From positions 221,258,208 through 221,322,207 of the forward strand of contig OV884058.1 in assembly GCA_930367215.1 (NCBI GenBank): a stretch of 64,000 bases of DNA, given 5' to 3'. Position numbers and translations under genes: made by a program. The notes beneath the pieces were generated by a model. It was not told the DNA's origin. It ran no database searches and worked only from the letters and a program-made list of their open reading frames with translations. Shown one piece after another: positions 55,819 to 64,000 of this stretch (positions are counted from its first letter, which is position 1; every line of letters starts with the position of its first letter). Source of the DNA: Pollenia angustigena (taxonomy: Eukaryota > Arthropoda > Insecta > Diptera > Polleniidae).

Positions 55819-57502
55819 CATATCGTCAGCTCAGAATTGGTTTGGCGCATATGCCAAAAAGTCGGAGTGGAGAAAAACGACAAAGAAGATTTACATGAAG
55901 ATTTCTCAAATTGTACCCGATAGAATTTTTTTATATTTTTACCACTGCTTCCGGTATATGTTTGAAGAAAAATGCAAATTTTTGCGCACTTTCATGAATA
56001 AAGTTAGAATTTAATAGTATTTTTTTGAAAATGAAAAATATTGTTTTGTGCCGCATACGCCACTTTTCTAAAAAAATTAAAAAAGTGGCTTTTTGTGCTG
56101 CATACGTATACTTATTGCTGTGTATTGATTAACTTGTTGTTGAGATGAATTTTTTTTATAGTTTTTTTATTTGATTTTACTTTACAAAAATAGAAAAAAC
56201 AGTTCTACTGTTATGAAAAGTTACATAAAAAGCCACAAATTAAACAACTCAAATAATGCAAAAGTAAAAAGAAAATTTAAAACTTAATATTGAGTAAATT
56301 TTTATAATAAGCTTTATCAACACGTGGAAGAAATATAAGCAAGTCTTTTATGTCTCTATTTTTATCGCTGGAAATAAATGATGGTTTCGATATTTTCAAA
56401 ACATTCGTCAACAAATTCCCAGGAGTTTTCAAACAATTTTTTGATGCAGACTTAACCAAAATTGCATTTTTATATTTTTCCTCTCTGGTAGAAGTTTTAT
56501 AATATATACATAAATCATTATTTTAACTGTATAGAAGTACTTTAATTTTAGCAAAAGGGACTTTTCGAAATTCCATTTTATTTGCTTCCAACGAGTATGT
56601 GCGAAAATTTTCTGGAAGCCTTTTCATAACTTTAAGTTTTGTTTAATTATTTGGCATTGTTTTAAGCAAATTTAGTAAATGAAGAGGACTATGAATTTCA
56701 ATATTCTTTAAGTACCGGTCAATAACACCATGGACACAGTCCACTTCTTGAATTAAAGAATGTTCTGGTTCTGAAGACTTTTGTATTACGGCATCAATAT
56801 TATTTTGTTTAAAGAACATTTTGAATGCGGTTGCGTTAATTTGGATTTTATTTTGAGGTACGCAAGAATCGCTCCATAATGTCAAAGTTTTAATAAGTGG
56901 ACAATCTTTTATTCATTCATTTAAAATTTTAATTTAAGCACTAGCAATATTGTTACCACTCCGACCACTATGAGCTTCCGTAAAAAAGGCACAATAAGTA
57001 AAAGTTGGTATATATGACATAATAATGGTTGCTGTAAGATTAAACATATTAAATTTTCGTTTGTAGTAAAATTTTGAAGCATTTCCCTTAGGTAGGCTAA
57101 AAACACAAATAGCAAACCCTACACTTGGTTGGGTCCATTATAAAACTTTTTTTAACAAATTTATTTTCTTGTTGTCATTTTACTTTGCTTTTGCTTTAAC
57201 TACTATTTGTTTTTCTTACGGCAATGCAGCAAAGCAACAGTAAAAATTATTTTGTACGTTTTTGTATGAAGAATTTGCTGCAACCGCCAAACAATGGCTT
57301 GTAGAGCAAAACAGTACTTAAAAAATTTTGAAACAGTTGATATGCAGCAAAATTAATGCTTTATATCGCAGAAACCATAAAATTTTTCGCGAAACAGTTT
57401 TTGATTTAGAAAGAGGGTATTAAAAAAAATATATTCCTCATACCTAACTCATTTTTTTTTTAAATGGTCGGTAGGTCAAACAAGTAATGAGCTGACGATA
57501 TG
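55819..57502 (-). mobile_element. DDE-type DNA transposon relic with 15-bp TIR
   Basis: CATATCGTCAGCTCA (55819-55833) is repeated exactly inverted (57488-57502) and encloses a degenerate minus-strand transposase (56277-57120). No convincing target duplication was seen. The superfamily is not resolved. Confidence 0.5.
56277..57120 (-). pseudogene. DDE-like transposase (WSDSC motif type), degenerate
   Basis: On the minus strand, RKFNMFNLTATIIMSY, FFTEAHSGRSGNNIASA, TLWSDSCVPQNKIQIN, then SSEPEHSLIQEVDCVHGVID and near the end KDLLIFLPRVDKAYY. This order resembles uncharacterised invertebrate transposase-like proteins with a WSD.C..QN block (a probable catalytic Asp), a GHS.IQEVD block and a C-terminal YHDFYK-like block. 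The family name is not certain. Stops, a lost start and frame shifts make it a pseudogene. TIRs flank it. Confidence 0.55.
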
Positions 57503-58440
57503 TGTAAGCAAAATTGAATTCTCGAGGTAAATTAAAAAATTATTAATTAAAGTGAAGCTTAAAAACCCAGCGGTAAATATTGAAAGGACCGCAAGTGGCA
57601 GGCCTTTTTGAAGGCCTCTGTACTCCTTTCTAAAAGATTCGCTTCGCATGATATCCTGCCTTCAGAAGTATGCCTTCTAAAAGGCATAAACTTCTTTTTG
57701 AAAGACCTTCTGAAATATTCAGTACACATTCGCTACTCCCAGTTTTATTTACTTTTTATTTTTAGTGACCTTCCTTACTCCCTTCATTGGGAAGGGATCG
57801 AAGTTGTTTTTAAAGGAAGTGTGGAATGCCTTGCGCCCAATGACAACCTGTGTAAAAAATAAATAAGTATGGAATGCGGCGAGAAGGGCTTCTGACTGCT
57901 TGTGACTGCTAAATAAGGCCTTTTATTAGGCCTCTTTACTCATTCTAGTTACCGCTGGGAAGTGTGGTAATTTAAAAAACTTGTTTATTACACTGTTATT
58001 AATTCGGTAAATTCAATTTCTTCTTAGTTTTTAGTTTTATTTGTCGGGTTTTTTATAAAACTTCTTTTGCTTACATTGCCCAACATAGTGCCGGCTTACA
58101 ATGGAAAAAAAGAATAAAATGCCCAATACAGTGCCCTCCAACAGCATGACAACGGAGAAAAATAATTTGGATGTGAAGTGCTCGCCAGGAACACAATTCC
58201 AAATACTCGCCTCTTCAATTGCAAAGTTTGTCCCACAAAGTTCTGCTGGTTCTATCGGTTCTGCCATCTCCACTTCACTTACGCCACAGTCGCACTGCGT
58301 ATTTGGACGTTTCTAGCATGAAGTAAAATGTTTTGTTTATTATAATTTATTATAAACGTTAAAAATCAACACAATTCTAACTACTTAACTCTGCCATTGT
58401 TAAATTTCAATTTTTATTTTCATTTCACAAAAACTATAGG
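57503..58440. other. Spacer with short inverted repeats and a small frame
   Basis: 57590-57960 contains GGCCTTTT..AAAAGGCC-like motifs and a diverged pair GGCAGGCCTTTTTGAAGGCC / AAGGCCTTTTATTAGGCC, perhaps a relic element. A 71-residue frame at 58101-58316 (MEKKNKMPNTVPSN..) precedes the LINE and could be a remnant of its ORF1 or chance. It is Ser-rich without zinc knuckles. Confidence 0.3.
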
Positions 58441-60287
58441 AAGCTAATTATAAGAAAGTTTAAAAGGAGAGAATGTGAGCGGTTGTTTGGCAATGAAAGT
58501 CCAAGTGAAATTTGGAATAGGTTGAAGTACGCTGGTTTTGTTGAAAAAGGAATTGGTGATACTTTTCAGGACTTGAATGTTTTTAATAAAAGTTTCATTT
58601 AACCTGAAGATGTTGGTGGAAATGATGCAATTAGATTTGATAATGTTTATACTAATGGCTTTGACTTTCGAAGGGTAGAGGAATATGATGTTTATGAGGC
58701 AATGGCACGGATCAAGTCTAGGGCAATTGGGCCTGATGGATTATGCATTAAATTTTTACGTCTAGTTTTACCGTTTGTTTTAAGGCCTATGACGCATATC
58801 TACAATAGTATTGTTATGACAAATGTGTACCCAGAAAACTGGAAGTTTGCTAGAATTGTTCCGATAGCTAAAAAGAAAAATCCTGTTAGTACTGCCGATT
58901 TCAGGCCAATTAGCAAACTCCCGATTTGTAGTAAGATACTGGAGATTATAATGAATAAACGCGTCGTGACCTTTATAGTTCAAAATAATATGATATCTGC
59001 TCGTCAATCTGGTACTGGATCTGACGCAAAAAATAAGGAGGAATTTGGACATTGGTTTTGGTGCGGTAGTTGTCTTTTTAGATTTCTGTAAAGCATTTGA
59101 TTCTATCTACCACGCATTGCTTTTACAAAAATTGCATCATCAATATAAGTTCTCGTCGGGAGCTTGCATATTGATTTCTTCGTTTTTATAAAATAGGTAC
59201 CAATATGTAAAAGTAAAGGACAACATGTCTGAATGTGCTCGAATCTACTGTGGAGTTCCTCAAGGATCTTTTATGGCTCCTTTTCTAATTATGATGTTTA
59301 TCAATGACCTTAAAGAAACTCTGTCATTCTGCACTGCACAAAATTATGCGGATGATGTACAACTGGGGGGTTACCGCGTGTTTCGATTCGAAAGAAATCA
59401 TTTACGGATTCGAACAATTTGTACTGTGTATTACGATTTTCGTAATCGTTCCAAACGATGACAGAGGTTGTATTTTTTAAAAAATGGGAAATTTAAAGAA
59501 CAATTTTTGTTTGTAATAGAGAGTGGCTTCTAAGAAAGTGATTTTTTGTTTTCAATAAAGTATAAAAAACGTCCGTTTATTCGAAACAAATATTACGAAA
59601 ATCGTAACACACAGTACAGTGTCATAACATAAGCTGTGATTAGAAAAACAAAATTTTCTCAACCGATATATATAACTGCTTTCATTTTATTCGAAATGTG
59701 TAATTTTCGTTTCAATATCGTTAATAGTTCCAATTTTATAACGTTTTTACCCTCTCCTGTAAACTTTTGAAAACTGCAGATAGGTTATTTCGTCTTTTAG
59801 GTGACGATATGTAGTATTGTGTCTAGGGTCAATTGAACACTTAGAAGGGTTAATACTCTTGGATATTTTTTACCTCTTCATATTAGGAGGCTAATAGCAA
59901 AATCTTTAGGTTTACACTGCCACGACAATAACGAATATTGATAAGCTGAGGAAGTGTTTTAATAGGGTAATACGTTTTGTATATAGACTGGATTGGAGAG
60001 CTCATGTTTCAGTTGGGACGAAGGAGTTTCTAGGAATGGATTTCAACGATTTCGTAAATTACCGGCTTATAAGTTTATTTTATAAAATAGAAACATATGG
60101 ATGCCCGCAATACTTGCAAAATCTTTTCACTTTCTCGCACTCCTCTCGTACTTCAGCTATTATATGTCCTAGAATCAGTACAATGTATATGGAGAAGTCG
60201 TTTGTTGTGAGAATATCCAGATTGTGGAACAGTGTTATCCAGTGTTATGTTAAAAATTTTCAGACACTCTTTAAGGAGAACATGTAA
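58441..60287 (+). pseudogene. LINE reverse transcriptase (ORF2), degenerate
   Basis: IKSRAIGPDGLCIKFLR and WKFARIVPIAKKKNP followed by DFRPISKLPICSKILE are the RT finger motifs. AFDSIYHALLLQKL (59095) holds the motif A Asp. GVPQGS (59252) and YADDVQL (59345) are motifs B and C, with the catalytic DD intact. After the insertion come RRVNTLGYFLPLHIRRLIAK, FLGMDFNDFVNYRLISLFYK and RISRLWNSVI (LWNS motif), ending ENM* at 60285-60287. There is a stop at 58600-58602 and frame breaks around 59040. RNase H is not seen. It is dead. Confidence 0.8.
59368..59835. mobile_element. Insertion in the LINE ORF, with inverted repeats
   Basis: It lies between YADDVQL and the downstream RRVNTLG block. GTACTGTGTATTACGATTTT and ATTACGAAAATCGTAACACACAGTAC-like sequence form an inverted pair (59420-59447 / 59592-59618). 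The last 65 bp resemble the right end of the GGCCCT-TIR MITE. It may be two events. Confidence 0.5.
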
Positions 60288-60596
60288 AACATATTTTTTT
60301 CCACCCTTCCTCGTCTTTTATCACTGGCCATCTGGCCCTTATATTATGTATGTATGTATATTTTTTCTTTCCTAATTCCTGTAATATAAATGTTTCGCGC
60401 AACTAGGGCTAGTTTTAAGTAATTTAAAGTAAATGTATCTAGTTGTAGAAATACTATGTAATCCATTCGGCCTTTTAGGCTTCCGGGCTTACTATATGAA
60501 TTCAATAAAATAAAAAAAATCGATACTAAAACTCCAACTGTTCTAACAAAAAGTTTTAAATTTTTATCAAAAATATATAAACTAAAAATAAATATA

Positions 60597-61184
60597 CAGT
60601 ACTTTTCGCTTATAGTCACATCCTTTAGTTGCAACCATAACGTGGACTATATCGCTAATGTGACTATAAGGCTAATTCACATATATGTCACTATGACGCA
60701 TATAACCGAAATCGAATATAATCAAGATGTGTGAATAAAGGAAATAAAAAATTCAAATAAATTACACCGACATCAGGCTTATGGTTTTACAACAGAGTTT
60801 CATACTGTATAAAAAATAGTTAAAATAAGAACAAGATATTTCATAACTGATACCAACGGCAAAAACTAATTTTTTACGAAGAGAGTTGATGACAAAAATT
60901 AAATGATTTAATTCATTCTTTCTTTGGATGGATTTTTGATTCGAAAACTTAAAAGAACTTAGTAAATTTTTTGCTAATGTGACTATAACGCCATTAATTT
61001 GCTTTACTTTTTCCTTTGACTACTGTTTATAAATGGCATATATGGCAAATGTGCTTATATCGCTAAATGGACTATATCGTTAATACTTTATATTAAATTA
61101 ACTTATAGAGGCAAAATAAACAGATAAAATGGACTATATCCCTAATGTGACTATAAGCGTAGTGACTATAAACGAAAAGTACTG
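60597..61184. mobile_element. Pogo-like MITE, 588 bp, CAGTACTTTTCG TIR, TA TSD
   Basis: CAGTACTTTTCGCTTATAGT and the complement of TATAAACGAAAAGTACTG are the ends, with TA on both sides. GGACTATATCGCTAATGTGA-like motifs occur about four times near the ends in both orientations. It is non-coding. Confidence 0.8.
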
Positions 61185-62815
61185 TAATTAATTTCATAAA
61201 CATCCTTTCAATTCATCCAATTATTCAGTTTTTTTTTTAAATTAATTTCTAAATATATTTCCCAGAAAAGAAAAACAAACTAAATATTTTTGCACTTACA
61301 TAACAGAAAATTTAAAAATTTAAAAATGGCATCAATGCTTCTTAGAAACAACATTCATACGAAACAAAAAGACATTTTCCATTGAAACTGGAACAACCAC
61401 GCCAAATCTAACGAGAAAAAAAGGAATATATTTCACAAATGTTGGTGTTGGTGTTGGCATTAAAAGTATGCGTGTGTGTAATATCATTTTTGGTAAATTG
61501 GCCCCACAACATCATGAGCAGTTTGTTTTAGTTGTACGTCGTAGCAGTGAAAACAGTAACTGTGGCCAAAATGAACAGGCCACCAGAAAATTTTAGCAAG
61601 TTATTTTATGCTTTTTTTCTTCCTCTATTTTATTCGTTTACTCTGAGAGTTAAAGCCATAATTCATACGTATAAAATTTTGAAAAAATCTAGCAAAAGTT
61701 GAGAGGATAAAGAAATAAGAAAAAAAAACTATAATATAATATAAATAAAGTATAATCAGATACACACACACATTCATACACATTATTGCATGGAACCAAA
61801 AGAATAAAATATTTAAAACCAAAAAAAAAAAAAAAAAACGCAGACGCTCAAAGTTTAACAAACAGATACATTTACAGTTTTTCTTTTACACTTAACGGAG
61901 TTATAAACACACAAGCAAATAGAAAGCATAATTTGTGTTTATGTGTGAAAGAATAGGGGAAGTGCTGAAGGAAGAATCACTAAAAAATGTTAAGTTAAGA
62001 AGCGTTAAATAAACAAAACTCTTTAAAATGGGATAAAATCATGCGAATTGCAAAAAACTGAAACCGTAAGCTAAACTAAAACAAGATCAAAATTCAACTC
62101 CAAGCTAAAAGACCAGAAAACTATACGCATAAACATTTAAAACAAACTCGAAAAATTCTCTAAGTCAAAAACATCTACAAAAGGAAGATCCCACCCAATC
62201 ATCAAAAATTCTTCAGCTCATATAAAATAATTCTGAAGCAAACCCAAATAGTGCGGCGTTACCACTTTGCAATTGGAAAATTTAATTCATGTATGTGTAT
62301 AAGTAAACAAGCTTCCCTGCAGGAGATCAAGGGCTAAAAAATCAGTGCAAGTTAAACTCTCTTTTTGATTTAAATTGTGTTTAAACCAACAAATCTATGA
62401 ATCACTAAACATATAAACCATCAGAGTATATTAATTTGATAAGATTTATCGTAGTGCTGCCACATGTTATTTTTTTAACAATATATAAAAGATGGGACAC
62501 TGATTTATAGTTGTTGAGCTTAAACTATATATAAATTCAAGTTTAGTTCAACTAAACGAGCGTTTAATGATTTATTAGCCCTAAGAGATAATTGTCAAAA
62601 TGCCACTAGTACAATTACTAGAATAAGATGTGCTAGTGCTAACGGGGTTAAAGTTTTTATACAAAAATACTGGTTCTTACGAGTACCAGAACTTGATGTA
62701 GTACAAGGGCACCACTTGTAGACTTCCTGCCGGAGATGGAACTGGTTATTAACTAGAACCAAACTAGTACACAAATATCAACTTTACATTGAATGTGCTT
62801 GGAAAATCACTAGTA
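61185..62815. other. Long gene-free stretch, possibly unique or 5' regulatory DNA
   Basis: No repeat partner was seen. 61860-62330 is purine-rich (A-rich, many AAAC/CAAA) in a way typical of fly 5' UTR or promoter-proximal DNA, but no ORF follows within the window, so this stays speculative. Confidence 0.3.
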
Positions 62816-63722
62816 TCGGGTGATTTTTTAGCTATTATCTTTTTGGCAACACTGGTTTAAACAGCTGACGCACGTTTCGTGTTTTGTTTCACTGTCAAAC
62901 ATCTTCAGTTTGGTCTATAATTTAACCATGAATCGTCTTACAAACGAACAACGCTTGCAAATTATTGAATTTTATTTTTAAAATGCGTGCTCTGTTAAGA
63001 AAGTTCATCCACTTTTTTATCGAAAAATTGTGTTCAGCGACGAAGCTCATTTTTGGCTCAATGGGTACGTTAATAAGCAGAATTGTCAATTTTGGATTGA
63101 AGATCAGCCAGAAGCATTGCAAGAGCTACCAATGCATCCAAAAAAAGTCACAGTTGGGCGCGGTTTATGGGCTGATGGCATCATTGGACCGTACTTCTTC
63201 AAAGATGATGCGAATCGTAACGTAACTGTGAATGGCGAGCGCTACCTTGAGATGATATCCAACTTTCTTTTGCTCAAAATGAAAGAGCTTGACTTGCATG
63301 ACATGTGGTTTCAACAAGACGGTGCCACATGCCACAAAGCACGCTAAACAATGGACTTATTGAGAGGCGAGTTCGGTGAACATTTTATTTTACGTTCGGG
63401 ACCGGTCAATTGGCCGCCTAGATCGCGCGATTTAACGCCTTTAGACTATTTTTTGTGGGGCTATGTTAAAGCTCATGTCTATACACACATGCCCGCTTCA
63501 ATTGACGCATTGGAAGACAACATTGAAGCATTTATTCATGCCAAAATTGGACTAAGCGGATGGACCATTTGAGGCGCAGTCACGGTCAACATTTGCATGA
63601 AATAATCTTCAAACATTAAATTATATGGACCGTACTATCGATTCAAATAAGATTTTATGAATTTTTCTAAATTTTATGTGTTTTATTTTAAACTTTCCTA
63701 TAGCTCTTACAAAATCACCCGA
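62816..63722 (+). mobile_element. Rosa-like mariner element, 907 bp, TA TSD, internally deleted
   Basis: The left end TCGGGTGATTTTTTAGC and the right end AAAATCACCCGA are inverted, with TA outside both (62814-62815, 63723-63724). It encodes a broken transposase. Confidence 0.85.
62929..63572 (+). pseudogene. Mariner transposase, rosa/DD41D-like, deleted and stopped
   Basis: MNRLTNEQRLQIIEFYF at 62929 is the N-terminal HTH start. After a stop (62980-62982) and NACSVKKVHPLFYRKIVFSD, the protein jumps directly to the catalytic core, so roughly 110-140 residues of the DNA-binding region are missing. SDEAHFWLNGY holds the first Asp and MWFQQDGATCHKAR the second. An in-frame TAA (63345-63347) follows. 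Then PPRSRDLTPLDYFLWGYVKA holds the third Asp. Counting residues gives about 41 between the second Asp and that of LDYFLW, fitting the DD41D group (inference). The frame otherwise stays open to 63572, so decay is recent compared with 28650-29066. Confidence 0.8.
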
Positions 63723-63724
63723 TA

Positions 63725-64000
63725 AAAAACTTAAAAAAGATTTTACATATATACATATTTATTTAAAATATTTGATTTTATTCTGAAACATTTTCGAAAA
63801 ACGAAAACAATTAACAATAATACCGTCCAAAAACATCCAATTCTTTTTTTAAAATTGATCATCAATTTTAAACAACCCTGTAATTGATGTTGTCTGTGTC
63901 TTCTTCAGATTCATCGTCTTATTCATATTTTGTTGGATTCGTAGACTTTCAATCGAATGTCTCTTTCTTTCAAAATTCTCTTTATCTAAAATTTTAATTA
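63725..64000. other. Window end, nothing recognised
   Basis: AT-rich sequence without ORF or repeat partner. Confidence 0.4.

Larger units (their letters stand above)
58441..60520 (+). mobile_element. 5'-truncated LINE with A-rich 3' end
   Basis: The reverse transcriptase region starts abruptly at 58441. The 3' end has GGCCTTTTAGGCTTCCGGGC (60470) and AATAAAATAAAAAAAA (60503-60518). The endonuclease domain is absent. A later insertion splits the ORF at about 59368-59835. It is probably a CR1/Jockey-type element. Confidence 0.75.

Noticed and set aside
58101..58316. Host gene encoding a 71-residue protein
   Set aside because: There is no domain, splice or UTR evidence, and it sits just upstream of a truncated LINE; left as unassigned.
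59225..59461. Intact reverse transcriptase gene
   Set aside because: GVPQGS and YADD are present, but the frame is broken upstream and an insertion follows YADDVQL, so it is a pseudogene.

Overview
The window looks like repeat-rich, gene-poor DNA of a higher fly (Brachycera, probably a calyptrate or tephritid-type genome). The base composition is strongly AT-rich. The only convincing host gene is the terminal exon of a MADF-BESS family nuclear protein (2445-3361, + strand), a family greatly expanded in Diptera. The transposon remnants are hAT, mariner (including a rosa-like DD41D type), PIF/Harbinger-like, pogo-like, Helentron-like and LINE elements, as expected in fly genomes. Species assignment is inference only. 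No rRNA gene, canonical tRNA gene, CRISPR array or bacterial-type operon was found.

Layout: 1-4 kb holds a nested MITE pair and the MADF-BESS exon. 4-7 kb holds small inverted-repeat elements and a 117-bp tandem array. 7-12.5 kb is a 5.5-kb hAT element with a perfect 8-bp target duplication, inflated by at least five nested insertions. 12.5-16.5 kb holds inverted-repeat elements rich in short repeated motifs. 16.8-19.5 kb is a second, truncated copy of the same hAT on the minus strand, which acts as an empty-site ruler for the first. 19.6-24.6 kb holds more TIR elements, the second 117-bp array and a striking 110-bp-arm hairpin. 24.6-30 kb holds a mariner fragment, an alternating ~150-bp tandem array, a LINE fragment, a hAT-like element, a rosa-like mariner relic and a tRNA-derived SINE inside a MITE. 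30-41 kb is a string of MITEs, many with readable target duplications. 41-52.4 kb is an extreme nest of elements inside elements. 52.4-58 kb holds a third PIF-like copy, a TTA-flanked element and a degenerate DDE transposon. 58.4-60.5 kb is a 5'-truncated LINE with reverse transcriptase motifs. 60.6-61.2 kb is a pogo-like MITE. 62.8-63.7 kb is a rosa-like mariner with an internal deletion and in-frame stops.

Almost nothing here encodes a working protein. The biological content is the fossil record of many non-autonomous DNA transposons. A recurring theme is elements whose ends carry dense arrays of one short family-specific motif (TTTAGCATT, TGAAATAAC, TTAACCGATTAA, TCGATATCGA, GGCTAAA, CGCTTAATTGA, GACTATATCGCTAA and others). 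Because several families occur more than once, empty and filled sites can be compared by eye, which fixes element ends and relative insertion order. All coding calls apart from the MADF-BESS exon are pseudogenes.
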